Source: Alphaproteobacteria bacterium | GTDB taxonomy: Bacteria > Pseudomonadota > Alphaproteobacteria > Caedimonadales > UBA1908 | Assembly (NCBI GenBank): GCA_013911655.1 | Contig: JACESU010000003.1 | Coordinates: forward strand, 1-64,000 | Length of the DNA: 64,000 nt | Direction of reading: 5' to 3' | Shown here: piece after piece, positions 41,613 to 51,312 of the stretch | How positions within the stretch are numbered: position 1 is the first letter of the stretch | How the letters are laid out: each line of letters starts with the position of its first letter | The notes under the pieces: generated by a model | Seen by the model: only the letters and a program-made list of their open reading frames with translations | What the model was told of the DNA's origin: nothing | Databases searched by the model: none | Program-made: the position numbers and the translations under genes

Positions 41613-42871
41613 TTTTGTTCCTTTCCTTTTGTGTGATCGCACTCATTGGGTTATCAGCTTTTTTCTCTGCCTCAGAAACAGCATTTGTCGCAACTTCCAA
41701 GGCCAGGCTCATTGCTCAAATTCGCAAAGGAAACAAAAGGGCGGTCGCCATTAAAAAACTCGTAGATCGCCTCGAGACCCTCATTGGCACGATTCTGATC
41801 TGCAACACTCTTGTGAATACGCTGGCAGCAGCCCTTACGACCGCCCTTTTAACGGATCTGCTTGGCGAAGCAGGCGTCGTCTACGCCACCTTCGTTGTGA
41901 CCATCCTCATTGTAATTTACGCCGAGGTGGTGCCAAAGCTCATTGCCATCAATAAAGGCGATCGCGTCACACGCTTTATGGAGCCCATGATCAGCCTCCT
42001 TGTTAAGGTCATCTCGCCCTTTACCCAAGCGATCGAATGGATCGCTAAACGAAGTCTTGCCCTGATCGGGGTGCGTATTGATCCTGATACCCATCTTTCC
42101 AGTCCTCTGGACGAGCTTCGCGGCGCCATTGATCTTCTGCCCGGAGGAGGCTCTAAAGCTGAGGAACGCGCGATGCTTCACAGTATCCTTGATTTAAGAG
42201 AAGTGGACGTGGACGAGATCATGATTCACCGCCAAAGTGTATCCATGTTGGATGCAAACTTGCCAGCAGCCGAGCTTCTGGCCAAGGTGGTGCAAAGCCC
42301 TTATACCCGTTTTCCTGTTTGGAAGGACAATCCCGATAACATCATCGGTGTTCTCCATACGAAGGATTTGCTGCGTGCCATCCACGCCCAGCCCACCTCT
42401 AAAAAGGCTTTTGATCTGACAAAGCTTCTGACAAAACCGTGGTTCATTCCCAATACCGCCCCTCTTCGCGAACAGTTGCAAGCCTTTCGTCGTAAAAAAG
42501 AGCATTTTGCCTTGGTCGTCGACGAATACGGCGCGTTCCTGGGCATTGTGACCCTTGAGGACGTCATGGAAGAAATCGTCGGTGAAATCATGGACGAGCA
42601 CGACGAGCCCCTGGCCGGCATCGCAAGGAGCCCCAACGGCGATCTTCTCGTGAGTGGAAAAACAACGTTGCGCGATCTTAACCGGCAATTTTCTTGGGAC
42701 TTTCCCGATGAGGACGCGGCCACCCTTGCAGGCCTTCTCATCCACGAATCGCGTACCATCCCCAAAGCTGGACAGGTCTTTTTGATCAGAGGGTTTCGGA
42801 TTACGGTCGTCAAGCGTGTTAAAAATCAGCTTGTGCTGTTGCGTATTACCCCCCCAAAACAGGACAAATGA
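41591..42871 (+). CDS. HlyC/CorC (CNNM) family protein with DUF21 and CBS domains
   Basis: 426 residues. A DUF21 membrane domain with about four helices (1-150) is followed by a CBS pair (about 205-325: RFPVWKDNPDNIIGVLHTKDLL and ALVVDEYGAFLGIVTLEDVMEEIVGEI) and a CorC_HlyC domain (345-420). Relatives are linked to magnesium or cobalt efflux; the old haemolysin label is not supported. The start overlaps the HAD gene, and the end overlaps bolA by 4 bp, giving a three-gene run. Confidence 0.92.
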   Translation: MDVSAPMILFLSFCVIALIGLSAFFSASETAFVATSKARLIAQIRKGNKRAVAIKKLVDRLETLIGTILICNTLVNTLAAALTTALLTDLLGEAGVVYATFVVTILIVIYAEVVPKLIAINKGDRVTRFMEPMISLLVKVISPFTQAIEWIAKRSLALIGVRIDPDTHLSSPLDELRGAIDLLPGGGSKAEERAMLHSILDLREVDVDEIMIHRQSVSMLDANLPAAELLAKVVQSPYTRFPVWKDNPDNIIGVLHTKDLLRAIHAQPTSKKAFDLTKLLTKPWFIPNTAPLREQLQAFRRKKEHFALVVDEYGAFLGIVTLEDVMEEIVGEIMDEHDEPLAGIARSPNGDLLVSGKTTLRDLNRQFSWDFPDEDAATLAGLLIHESRTIPKAGQVFLIRGFRITVVKRVKNQLVLLRITPPKQDK

Positions 42872-43137
42872 TGGAAGAGCTTTTAAGAAAAGCGCTCATG
42901 GACGCGCTTGCCCCCCTTTACCTTGAGATTCAAAACGAGTCAGCGCTTCATCAAGGGCATACCTCCTCCCCGCAAACGGGATCCTCCCATTTTTTCGTCA
43001 GCCTTTACGCGCCAAGTCTTATAACCCTTTCACGGGTAGAGGCCCACCGGCGCGTCAATGACGCCGCGAAGGAGGCGTGGGGTCAGGGTCTTCACGCCCT
43101 GCGCATCCAAATCCTTAAAGAGATGCCTCAGCGCTAG
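42868..43137 (+). CDS. bolA: BolA family protein
   Basis: 89 residues. The BolA pattern is clear: ALMDALAPLYLEIQNESALHQGH (residues 10-32), HFFVSLYAPSLITLSRVEAHRRVNDAAKE and LHALRIQILK at the end. BolA proteins partner monothiol glutaredoxins in iron-sulfur handling or regulate transcription. A 4-bp ATGA overlap couples it to the CorC gene. It converges on the GNAT-MazG gene with a 23-bp overlap of the ends. Confidence 0.92.
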   Translation: MMEELLRKALMDALAPLYLEIQNESALHQGHTSSPQTGSSHFFVSLYAPSLITLSRVEAHRRVNDAAKEAWGQGLHALRIQILKEMPQR

Positions 43138-43822
43138 CACGCACCCGCGCCTCGGCCCACCAGGCAAGAAGTGTCTTTGCGTCTTGTCCTTTAAAGCTCT
43201 GTGCACCGTTTTCGTCGGCAACGCGTCGCATAGCGTCCATGCGGGACGCAAACTTACGCGCCCCCTTAAGGACCACCTGGGATACCTCGTATCCTAGAAA
43301 ATCACCAAGCGAAAAGGTTGAAAAAATCAAATCGCCCAGTTCAGCCTCAAGGGCCGCGATGTTATAAGGTGATTGGGCAAGCTCGAGGGCCACTTCATCT
43401 GTTTCTTCACGTACTTTTTCAAGGGCCATTTGCGGACCTTCCCACACAAAACCAAGGGCCCTTGCGGCGTGATCAAGATCCATGAGGCTTTCAAGAGGAT
43501 GAAGACCTTTGAGAAAAAAAGAGGGTGCTACTTTCACAAAACCTTCCTTTTGATAAACTCCCTCAAACGGCGCCATATGCGCGCTTTCAATCTTTAAGAA
43601 CTTTTTTTCATGAAGAAGCGCATGGAGGGCGGCGCGCTGCAACAAAAGACTAGCCCACGCTGTCTTGTCTGGTGTGTTAAGCAAGAGCATACCAATCTCT
43701 GCAATGTCAGGCTCGTCCAGGCGCAACACGATTTGACCAAGGACTTCCTCTTTTGTCTTTAAGATTAGGCGGATTTGTTTCCCGCCTCTCTCTTCTTGCT
43801 CATCAAAATAGTACATCATCAA
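43115..43822 (-). CDS. Fusion of a GNAT-like domain with a MazG-type pyrophosphohydrolase domain
   Basis: 235 residues. Residues about 1-105 look like a GNAT acyltransferase fold: IRLILKTKEEVLGQIVLR, AEIGMLLLNTPDKTAWASLLLQRAALHALL and EGVYQKEGFV. Residues about 115-235 are MazG-like: LDHAARALGFVWEGPQMALEKVREETDEV and LEAELGDLIFSTFSLGDFLG, giving the metal-binding EExxE...ExxD pattern. MazG enzymes hydrolyse NTPs such as dUTP or non-canonical ones. Only one MazG unit is present, where E. coli MazG has two. I do not know this fusion from other organisms. Confidence 0.78.
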   Translation of the reverse strand: MMMYYFDEQEERGGKQIRLILKTKEEVLGQIVLRLDEPDIAEIGMLLLNTPDKTAWASLLLQRAALHALLHEKKFLKIESAHMAPFEGVYQKEGFVKVAPSFFLKGLHPLESLMDLDHAARALGFVWEGPQMALEKVREETDEVALELAQSPYNIAALEAELGDLIFSTFSLGDFLGYEVSQVVLKGARKFASRMDAMRRVADENGAQSFKGQDAKTLLAWWAEARVRASAEASL

Positions 43823-43913
43823 GGGTCATTCCTTTGCTAGTTACTTAAGTCTCCCCTTCTTGCCACAAGTCTTTTTTTCATGCTAGAGACATCCAAGGAT
43901 TTAAAGGATCGAA

Positions 43914-44404
43914 TATGCGTCAGACACACCTGTAGACCCCACACGGCGCGTTACAGACGCGCTGGATCACCATCAAGTTTCTTATGATCTGCGCATCTTT
44001 TCTCAAATCACCCTACGGCGCAGGACGCGGCCGACGCCATCGGATGCACGCCGCGCCAAATCGTGAAGTCGCTTTTGTTTAAAACAAAGGAAACATAAGA
44101 CGCTGTTCTGGTCTTGACCTCTGGCCCCAACTGGGTGGACGAGAAAAAAATCAGCGCGTATGTGGGTCAAAAAACGAAAAAGGCGGACGCCGTCTTTGTC
44201 AAAGACGCAACATGATTTAGCATTGGTGGCGTCAGTCCCGTCGGGCACCCGCGCGCGCTGCCCTTTATTCTTTTTGACGAAGATATCTTGATTCATGACC
44301 TTGTGTGGGCGGCGGCCGGCACCAACAACACGGTCTTTAGCATCCGACCACAAGCGCTCGTGCGCATCACTGGCGCCCACGTTCTTGATGTGAAAGAAGG
44401 ATAG
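43914..44404 (+). pseudogene. YbaK/ProX aminoacyl-tRNA deacylase, pseudogene
   Basis: The + strand translates as a YbaK/EbsC-type tRNA-editing protein only after corrections. RRVTDALDHHQVSYDLRIFSQ is in one frame. After a frameshift near 44020-44027 it continues TAQDAADAIGCTPRQIVKSL, then meets an in-frame TAA (44096-44098), goes on DAVLVLTSGPNWVDEKKISA, and meets TGA (44213-44215) at the Gly of the family's TGF motif. It then runs FSIGGVSPVGHPRALP and VWAAAGTNNTVFSI to a TAG at 44402. One frameshift and two stops make it non-functional. The natural start is not clear. It ends against convergent glmM. Confidence 0.85.
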
Positions 44405-45742
44405 TTACGGGGCTTCGAATTTCTTGGAAAGCGCGCCTATCACCTCATCAAGGAGCCCTTTGTCATCAGCCTGGCCCATGATCCGCACAAGGGGCTCTGT
44501 GCCTGAAGGGCGCACCAACAGTTGCCCTTTTCCCTCAAGACGTGCCTCGGCGTCCTTGACCGCGTCCTTGATGCTTTGACGATCAAGAATTTGGCGGTCT
44601 AAAAGAGGAACGTTACGCAGCACCTGGGGCACAGGGTCAAAGACATGGGCAACCTTGGACAGGGGAATTTTTGTGCGGCACAAAACCGCCAAAACCTGAA
44701 GCGCTGCAATAATGCCGTCGCCCGTATGGGCATAGTCACTTAAAATAATGTGCCCTGACTGCTCGCCCCCTAGATTTGCGCCGCGCTCTTCCATCCAGGC
44801 AGCTACATGTTTATCACCCACGGGCGCGCGAAGAAGGGAAAGCCCCTGCTTTTCAAGAAAGCGCTGCAGCCCCAGATTAGCCATGACCGTTCCCACGACC
44901 TTGGAACTTGTCAGGCGCCCTTCACGCTGCCAAGACGAGGCAATAAGCCCCAGCAGTTGATCGCCGTCAATAAGGTTTCCTTTTTCATCAGCCATCATGA
45001 GGCGGTCAGCGTCTCCGTCAAGAGAAATCCCAAGATCCGCGCGTGTTTGCACCACTGTGTCCTGCATGGTACGCGTAGCGGTCGCGCCCACATTTTCATT
45101 GATGTTAAAGCCGTTAGGGGTAATGCCCACAGGAATAACTTCAGCGCCAAGCTCCCAAAAAACGGCGGGCGCCACACGGTACGCAGCCCCGTTAGCACAG
45201 TCCACGACGATACGAAGGCCCTCAAGGCGCAAGTCATCGGGAAAAGTACGTTTAACGGCCTCGATATAGCGCCCCAGCGCATCATCAAGGCGTCTTGCCT
45301 TCCCCAGGTGACTTGCGTCCGGCAACGCGTCATGAAACGGCTCATCCATCAAGGATTCGATGGCGGATTCATCTTCAAGGGAAATTTTTTTGCCGGTCGC
45401 ATCAAACATTTTAATGCCGTTATCGGCGTGGGGATTGTGGGACGCACTGATCATAACGCCAATATCAGCGCGAAGAGACGGTACCAGCATGGACACAGCT
45501 GGTGTGGGCACAGGCCCCAAAAGCATCACATCAAGCCCCATGGAAATAAACCCAGCCGTAAGTGCAGGCTCAATCATATAGCCCGAAAGTCTTGTGTCTT
45601 TGCCCATCACCACAAGATGCCTGTGGTCTTTGCGTTTTAGATGACGCGCCGTTGCGATGGCAAGTTTGGTCATCACATCGGGCGTCATGGGATAACAGTT
45701 CGCGCGCCCTCGTACTCCGTCCGTTCCAAAAAGTTTTGTCAT
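44405..45742 (-). CDS. glmM: Phosphoglucosamine mutase
   Basis: Converts glucosamine-6-phosphate to glucosamine-1-phosphate for peptidoglycan and lipid A. 445 residues. The N-terminus TKLFGTDGVRGRAN, the phosphoserine loop GVMISASHNPHADNGIKMF, the metal loop SLDGDADRLMM and the phosphate-binding VRPSGTEPLVRIM are all present. It is encoded 8 bp downstream of ftsH; the folP gene often found between them is missing here. Confidence 0.97.
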   Translation of the reverse strand: MTKLFGTDGVRGRANCYPMTPDVMTKLAIATARHLKRKDHRHLVVMGKDTRLSGYMIEPALTAGFISMGLDVMLLGPVPTPAVSMLVPSLRADIGVMISASHNPHADNGIKMFDATGKKISLEDESAIESLMDEPFHDALPDASHLGKARRLDDALGRYIEAVKRTFPDDLRLEGLRIVVDCANGAAYRVAPAVFWELGAEVIPVGITPNGFNINENVGATATRTMQDTVVQTRADLGISLDGDADRLMMADEKGNLIDGDQLLGLIASSWQREGRLTSSKVVGTVMANLGLQRFLEKQGLSLLRAPVGDKHVAAWMEERGANLGGEQSGHIILSDYAHTGDGIIAALQVLAVLCRTKIPLSKVAHVFDPVPQVLRNVPLLDRQILDRQSIKDAVKDAEARLEGKGQLLVRPSGTEPLVRIMGQADDKGLLDEVIGALSKKFEAP

Positions 45743-45750
45743 AAAAAACG

Positions 45751-47730
45751 TTACTCTTTCGTCGTGTCAGAAGGAGGCGTTTCTTTTTTCACGGTCTTTT
45801 TAGGCGCTGGTTTTTTCTTGGGCGCGTCCTCATCCTTGGACGCACTAGACGCTGCTTCTTTTCCTTGGCCACGCTTGGGAAGGGTACCTTTACCTTTAAG
45901 GGGTGACACAGTCGTACGTACAGGAGGCTTGCCGGCCAAAAGATCTTGAATTTCAGTCCCCGTCAGCGTTTCATATTCCAAAAGGGCCAAGGCAAGAGTT
46001 TCTAAATCTTGGCGTTTATCCGTTAAAATTTGCTTGGCGCGCGCATAGGCTTCTTGCACGATACGCACGACTTCTGCGTCTACCTTTTGGGCTGTTGCCT
46101 CGGATAGGTTCTTTGTCTGCGTGACCGAGTGTCCTAAAAAGACCTCTTGCTGGCCAGAATCACCGTACATGACAGGTCCCAAAATGTCGCTAAGACCCCA
46201 TCTTGTCACCATATTGCGGGCAAGCTCTGTGGCGTGCTGGATATCTGACGACGCACCGGTCGTCACACGGTCATACCCAAAAATCATCTCCTCGGCCACG
46301 CGTCCTCCCATGGCAACGGCGAGATCCGCATGAAGTTTTTTTCTTGAAACCGATACGCGGTCCCCTTCTGGAAGGCGTACCACCATGCCAAGGGCGCGCC
46401 CACGGGGGATAATAGTTGCCTTATGGATAGGATCGGACCCCTCGACGTTCAGGCCGACGATGGCGTGCCCGCCTTCATGGTAGGCCGTCAATCGCTTTTC
46501 TTCATCGCCCATGACCATGGAACGGCGCTCGGCCCCCATAATCACTTTATCTTTGGCGTTTTCAAAGTCCGCCATAGTCACCACGCGCTTGTTTTGGCGC
46601 GCCGCAATGAGGGCCGCCTCGTTCACAAGGTTCATAAGATCAGCACCTGAAAAACCAGGAGTCCCGCGGGCAAGAACGGCTGCGTCCACATCAGACCCCA
46701 AAGGCACGTGACGCATGTGTACTTGTAAAATTTGGGTACGTCCCCGCACATCGGGAAGAGGCACCACCACTTGACGGTCAAAGCGACCCGGACGAAGAAG
46801 GGCTGGGTCCAAAACGTCTGGCCTGTTGGTGGCGGCGACCAAAATCACGCCTTGGTTCGCCTCAAACCCGTCCATTTCCACAAGAAGTTGGTTCAGGGTT
46901 TGCTCGCGCTCATCATTACCGCCCCCAAGGCCGGCACCTCGGTGACGGCCGACAGCGTCAATTTCGTCGATGAAGATAATGCAAGGCGCGTTCTTTTTGC
47001 CTTGTTCGAAAAGATCCCGTACACGGCTTGCACCCACACCTACAAACATTTCCACAAAGTCAGAACCAGAGATGGAAAAGAAGGGAACGTTGGCCTCGCC
47101 CGCAATGGCACGCGCAAGCAAGGTTTTACCTGTACCAGGTTGTCCCAACATCAAAACACCTTTGGGAATCTTACCGCCAAGTTTTTGGAATTTTCGGGGA
47201 TCCTTTAAGAATTCGACGATTTCTTCGACTTCTTGCTTAGCCTCTTCAACGCCGGCCACATCCGCAAAGGTGATTTTAGTCTGCTGCTCGTTCAAAAGGC
47301 GCGCGCGCGACTTTCCAAATCCCATGGCTTTGTTATTGCCCGACTGCATTTGGCGAATAAAGAAAATCCATACACCGGCAAGAAGGAGCATCGGCAGCCA
47401 CGAGATCAAATGCTGCATAAACGAATTGCCGTCCTCTGGGGGTTGCACGGCGTAACGTACTTTATGAGCCTCGAGCTGCTCGATAATTTTAAAGTCTTGG
47501 ATAGGAGCGTAGGTCACAAAGGGACGCCCACCCGCAAGCTTTCCTTGGATCGTTTGTCCGCGAATGAGGACTTCTTCCACTTGTCCTTCTCCCAGCTGAG
47601 ATTTAAAGCTGGAGTAGGGAATGTCCTCGAAACGTGCCTGATCACGTCCCCCTTGAAAAAGATTAAACAAACCAAAGATGACAAGACCAATAATCACCCA
47701 CAGAAGAATATTTCTATTGAAGCCGCTCAC
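45751..47730 (-). CDS. ftsH: ATP-dependent zinc metalloprotease FtsH
   Basis: 659 residues. Two membrane helices (about 8-24 and 107-125) flank a periplasmic domain. The AAA module has Walker A GQPGTGKT, Walker B IIFIDEID and the second region of homology [20 protein letters not shown]. The zinc protease has HEGGH. The last 60 residues are a Lys/Pro-rich tail. It degrades unstable cytosolic proteins and unassembled membrane proteins. It is upstream of glmM, as in many Proteobacteria. Confidence 0.98.
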   Translation of the reverse strand: MSGFNRNILLWVIIGLVIFGLFNLFQGGRDQARFEDIPYSSFKSQLGEGQVEEVLIRGQTIQGKLAGGRPFVTYAPIQDFKIIEQLEAHKVRYAVQPPEDGNSFMQHLISWLPMLLLAGVWIFFIRQMQSGNNKAMGFGKSRARLLNEQQTKITFADVAGVEEAKQEVEEIVEFLKDPRKFQKLGGKIPKGVLMLGQPGTGKTLLARAIAGEANVPFFSISGSDFVEMFVGVGASRVRDLFEQGKKNAPCIIFIDEIDAVGRHRGAGLGGGNDEREQTLNQLLVEMDGFEANQGVILVAATNRPDVLDPALLRPGRFDRQVVVPLPDVRGRTQILQVHMRHVPLGSDVDAAVLARGTPGFSGADLMNLVNEAALIAARQNKRVVTMADFENAKDKVIMGAERRSMVMGDEEKRLTAYHEGGHAIVGLNVEGSDPIHKATIIPRGRALGMVVRLPEGDRVSVSRKKLHADLAVAMGGRVAEEMIFGYDRVTTGASSDIQHATELARNMVTRWGLSDILGPVMYGDSGQQEVFLGHSVTQTKNLSEATAQKVDAEVVRIVQEAYARAKQILTDKRQDLETLALALLEYETLTGTEIQDLLAGKPPVRTTVSPLKGKGTLPKRGQGKEAASSASKDEDAPKKKPAPKKTVKKETPPSDTTKE

Positions 47731-47805
47731 AGACGCTGCATCCTTTTCTTTTCATCAAGAAGATATGGCACCCTAAGACATATCAGATTATAGGGTTTAG
47801 CTCAA

Positions 47806-48486
47806 TTATGCCGTGAGGGGCGGTGTTTGTTCAAGGACTTCTTTTAAAAGTTGGATGGTGGGGCGACGTTTTTCTTTGAGAGAGACCTGCCAAAAGCTTG
47901 TAATGACCTTATCAAGCGCCGCATATGAACGCGCGCTGTGGGTTAAAAGGTACGTGACAAGAAGGGGTGACGCCTTCATGGAAAAATCAGAAAATCTTTT
48001 ATAAACAAAGGCAGACGCGCTGAGATCGTCGGGTGACTGAATCTCATAAGCTTCGAGTCCTCGAAGCCTTGAGCATAAATCAGGCAGCGTGAAAGGAAGA
48101 TCACTTGGTGCATTCCTTGAAGTCAGAAGAAGGGATTTCCCTCCCTCTTTAACACTATTCAAAAGATGAAAAAGGGACGCCTCATTTTGAAGTGTCTCTA
48201 TGTTTTCTAAGATAAACGCAGGATGGGCGGTCACCTTTTCCCAAAAGTCTTGTAGGACTATGTCTTTTGGTGAAAGAAAATGAGCGCCTGCGTGAAAAGA
48301 AAACATATGGGCAAGGTGTGTTTTACCACATGCCTTTTCTCCCCAAATATAAAGAGTTTTGACAGGATTATGGGTCACTTTTTGCAAAACATCATGGGCA
48401 TTTCGATTGTGATCCGCCACAAAAAACGCTTCGGGAGCATAAGACGTTTCTGTTTCAAGGGGGAGAATAAGCTGCGCGCAGGTCAT
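47806..48486 (-). CDS. hdaA: DnaA-related regulatory protein HdaA
   Basis: 226 residues. The N-terminal QLILPL (6-11) is the sliding-clamp-binding motif of Hda. An AAA+ domain like that of DnaA follows, with the P-loop GEKACGKTHL (about 49-58). The DnaA DNA-binding domain is absent. Hda with the clamp stimulates DnaA-ATP hydrolysis and limits re-initiation. It follows the perM-like gene (7 bp) on the same strand. Confidence 0.9.
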   Translation of the reverse strand: MTCAQLILPLETETSYAPEAFFVADHNRNAHDVLQKVTHNPVKTLYIWGEKACGKTHLAHMFSFHAGAHFLSPKDIVLQDFWEKVTAHPAFILENIETLQNEASLFHLLNSVKEGGKSLLLTSRNAPSDLPFTLPDLCSRLRGLEAYEIQSPDDLSASAFVYKRFSDFSMKASPLLVTYLLTHSARSYAALDKVITSFWQVSLKEKRRPTIQLLKEVLEQTPPLTA

Positions 48487-48492
48487 CAGCGG

Positions 48493-49554
48493 CTACGCTT
48501 TTTTATAAAGCGTGCTTTTTTTATAGGCCTCAACGCCAAAGCGCACAAAGACCCCCACAGCCGCTGACACGGGAAGCGCGAAAAGAAGCCCCACAAATCC
48601 AAAGAGGACACCGCCCGCTAAAAGAGCAAAGATAATCCACACAGGATGAAGGCCAATGCGATCCCCCACAAGACGTGGCACCAAAAAATAGGATTCGATA
48701 AGCTGCCCAATCCCAAAGACGACCGCAAGGCAGCCAGGCATCATCCACCCTGGATGTTGGGTCAGCGCAACACCAAAAGCCGCACACACAGCAACCAAGA
48801 AGCCAAAGTACGGCACAAAGGCAAAGAGACCCGCCACAAGACCAATGGTCAAAGAGTAATTCAATCCCACAAGGCTAAGCGCCACACAGTAATAAAGAGC
48901 AAGACTCAGACATACAAGGGTTTGCCCCCTGACGTACCCCGCCAGGACGGTGTTCACACGACTGAAAAGTGTCTTCACGGTGGAAGCTTTTGAGCGGGGC
49001 AAAAGATTCTCAAGGTGCTGGATCATTAAAGGCCAATCCCGTAACACATAAAAGGCAACAACAGGTGTTAATACCACAAGGGAGATCAAATTTGCCAGCG
49101 CCAGTGTGTTGGTCAAAAGGCCCACAATGACGCGAAGACTCCAGGTCGCAATGTTGCTGAGCTGTTCATGAAAGGATTCGTACAACGACGCAGCTGACCC
49201 GTCATTGGTCAAGGTTGCAATTTTATCGATCCAGGGCGCAAACGTCATGTACAGGGTGTTACCGTATCCTGGCAATGCGATGGCAAGACGTGTAAGTTCG
49301 CTTTTTAAAAATGGCAGAGTACTGAGAAAGCCACCCACAAAAAGTACAAAAAAACTTAAAATCAAAAGGCCTGACCCCAGTCCCCTTGAGATGTGTTTTT
49401 TCTCAAGGCGGGTCGCCAGCGGATTCAAAAAGTACGCCAGCATTAGACCAGCCACAAAAGGAAGAAGAATGCCTTTGACTTCGTACAGGAATGCCGCCAT
49501 CGCCGCAAGAACCCCCACAAGGACCCATTGGTTTTTAGAGGCGCTCATGGGCAT
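48493..49554 (-). CDS. AI-2E/PerM family membrane transporter
   Basis: 353 residues with about eight membrane helices: three at the start (8-80), a long soluble loop (85-150), then the rest, including GLVAGLFAFVPYFGFLVA and PRLVGDRIGLHPVWIIFALLAGG, the family signature. Members have been linked to autoinducer-2 export and to ion transport; the substrate here is unknown. It overlaps the preceding CDP-alcohol phosphatidyltransferase gene by 20 bp and precedes hdaA. Confidence 0.92.
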   Translation of the reverse strand: MPMSASKNQWVLVGVLAAMAAFLYEVKGILLPFVAGLMLAYFLNPLATRLEKKHISRGLGSGLLILSFFVLFVGGFLSTLPFLKSELTRLAIALPGYGNTLYMTFAPWIDKIATLTNDGSAASLYESFHEQLSNIATWSLRVIVGLLTNTLALANLISLVVLTPVVAFYVLRDWPLMIQHLENLLPRSKASTVKTLFSRVNTVLAGYVRGQTLVCLSLALYYCVALSLVGLNYSLTIGLVAGLFAFVPYFGFLVAVCAAFGVALTQHPGWMMPGCLAVVFGIGQLIESYFLVPRLVGDRIGLHPVWIIFALLAGGVLFGFVGLLFALPVSAAVGVFVRFGVEAYKKSTLYKKA

Positions 49555-50086
49555 TTCCCCCCATCATCTGAAGCCAAAGCTTTACATACGACGCTCCTGA
49601 GAGAAGAGTCGTCACCCCAGCCAACCAAAAAAGCCCTTCACAGAAAAGAGGATAAGAGCGGTCAAGGGCGGCAAGCCCCAGAAGCACACACACAAGTAAA
49701 ATCTGAACGGTTGTATTGATTTTACTGATAAAAAGGGGCTCAACACGCAGAGGCTTATCAAAAAGGATCATAAGAAGGGATCCTGCAATAATGAGAACGT
49801 CCCGGGAAACCACCATGATGACAAGCCAAAGCGGAATAAATCCCAGAACCCCAAGTGTCACAAAAGTCCCCACAAGAAGGGCCTTGTCAGCCAAAGGATC
49901 AAGGTAGGCGCCAAGCTCTGTGCGCTCTTTTAATAGACGTGCCAACAGGCCGTCAAGAAAGTCAGACGCCCCTGCCCCGCAAAACACCCAAAACGCCGCC
50001 ACAAGATGCCGTGAGAGTAACAGCCAAATAAGCACAGGCACGCTGAGAAGGCGCGCCATACTAATCAAGTTGGGATAATTCATCAA
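49535..50086 (-). CDS. CDP-alcohol phosphatidyltransferase (PgsA/cardiolipin-synthase-like)
   Basis: 183 residues, about five membrane helices. The family active site DG-x2-AR-x8-G-x3-D-x3-D is in LDGLLARLLKERTELGAYLD plus PLADK (about 43-67). The opening NYPNLISMARLLSVPVLIWL is typical of phosphatidylglycerophosphate synthase. An ATG one codon later is also possible. It overlaps the DUF2066 gene by 26 bp upstream and the perM-like gene by 20 bp downstream. Confidence 0.9.
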   Translation of the reverse strand: MMNYPNLISMARLLSVPVLIWLLLSRHLVAAFWVFCGAGASDFLDGLLARLLKERTELGAYLDPLADKALLVGTFVTLGVLGFIPLWLVIMVVSRDVLIIAGSLLMILFDKPLRVEPLFISKINTTVQILLVCVLLGLAALDRSYPLFCEGLFWLAGVTTLLSGASYVKLWLQMMGGNAHERL

Positions 50087-51287
50087 CCTCCCCTTGAGAT
50101 GGCCCCTCTAAGGGTGCTGGGTTTGTCTCGGTCATTCTCAAGCTTACTTCCAAACTATTACCCGTTTGCGCATGGGTTACTTGAAATCCTTCTTGTTTCA
50201 ACAGTTGTTTCACATCATCTTGCTTGCTAGCAGGACGCACACGCAGGGTTGCGGTGTACCTACCAAGTTGCTTTACAAGCACAAGCTTAAGAAGAGGCAT
50301 ATGCTCGAGACGTTTTTTAATTTCGTGCCATTCTTTCAGAGTCTCGAAATGCACCTTCAGATCTATGCCTGCTCCCATGACAGAGGGGGCATTTTCTTCT
50401 TTGTCACGCACTTGAGATGATGACACTGGTTCTTTAATAAAGACTTCTATCATTTGAAGGGCAGGCTTAAATGAACGGGTAGGATCAACCTGGGGAAGAA
50501 GAGGCTTTTCTTGACGCGCGAGCACCGACCCTTCTTTATTGTAAAGGATGAGTGCTAAACGGGGCTCACCCACTTTTTTCTCCTCAAGAGTTGCAACCAC
50601 CAGTTGCGTGACCCCATAACGCTCCATGAGTTTTGCAAAGGACGCGGTGTCTTGGGCGAGAAGTTGTTTGGGGCTTACGTCCGCTACATCTTCAAGGTCG
50701 CCTGCTGGAATCACAAGAAGATCATCTCGATTTCCATCCGCCACAAAAGCAAACCAGGGGTTATTTTCTTCCCAAAGAGTAGGTGCTCCGTCCAAAAGAT
50801 AGAGAGGCAGTACAAGGGTTTTCTTTGCAGGCAGGAGGGGCATTTTCTCTAAAGCGGCCCCACCCTCTTCTTGAATTTTTGCTTGAGGCAGCTCTGCACT
50901 TTGCAGATGTTGGGCAAGAAGATCTTTGACGGCGATGTCTTTAAATCTCACGGTAAAAGTTGCGATATAACGCACGGCTGAATTTTTTTCTTTCGTCACC
51001 TCGATGTCTTGGACAAGAGCCTCAATACGAGAAGGTTTTAAGGCAAGCCATGCACTGCGCTCGGATTCGGGGACGACGCGTTCGACGAGTTTTTGAAAAG
51101 CTTGCGTTTGTGCAGCGTCAAAGGCCTGCAACCGCGCTTCGCTGGCGGAAGCTGCCGTCACATCTACATCAACACCTTGAATCTCGAAATCATCGAGAAG
51201 CAAATCATCAAAGGACGCCCCCAGCGAAACGGCAAAGAAGAGAGCCAGACACGGCGCCCAGCGCTTAAAAAAAACGATGGCTTTCAT
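50061..51287 (-). CDS. DUF2066 family secreted protein
   Basis: 408 residues. The signal peptide is about 1-24 (ending SLGAS). It matches DUF2066: VDVDVTAASASEARLQAFDAAQTQAFQKLVERVV and then AVRYIATFTVRFK, with a later LLVIPAGDLEDVADV region. The function of the family is unknown; in many Alphaproteobacteria it precedes pgsA-like, perM and hdaA genes, as it does here, which links it to that conserved cluster. Confidence 0.85.
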   Translation of the reverse strand: MKAIVFFKRWAPCLALFFAVSLGASFDDLLLDDFEIQGVDVDVTAASASEARLQAFDAAQTQAFQKLVERVVPESERSAWLALKPSRIEALVQDIEVTKEKNSAVRYIATFTVRFKDIAVKDLLAQHLQSAELPQAKIQEEGGAALEKMPLLPAKKTLVLPLYLLDGAPTLWEENNPWFAFVADGNRDDLLVIPAGDLEDVADVSPKQLLAQDTASFAKLMERYGVTQLVVATLEEKKVGEPRLALILYNKEGSVLARQEKPLLPQVDPTRSFKPALQMIEVFIKEPVSSSQVRDKEENAPSVMGAGIDLKVHFETLKEWHEIKKRLEHMPLLKLVLVKQLGRYTATLRVRPASKQDDVKQLLKQEGFQVTHAQTGNSLEVSLRMTETNPAPLEGPSQGEVDELSQLD

Positions 51288-51312
51288 ACGGGCTCTCTCC
51301 TTTATGAGGTCC

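Noticed and set aside
44213-44215. TGA read as tryptophan, which would rescue part of the ybaK-like frame
   Set aside because: Other genes in the window (for example recJ) end with TGA, an upstream TAA and a frameshift also break the frame, and the family has Gly there.
44003-44380. 125-codon minus-strand ORF
   Set aside because: Antisense to the ybaK pseudogene; the plus strand carries the recognisable protein pattern.
44807-45640. 277-codon plus-strand ORF
   Set aside because: Wholly antisense to glmM, which has all family motifs; no ribosome binding site or domain.
46732-47793. Plus-strand ORFs of 158-186 codons
   Set aside because: Antisense shadows of ftsH.
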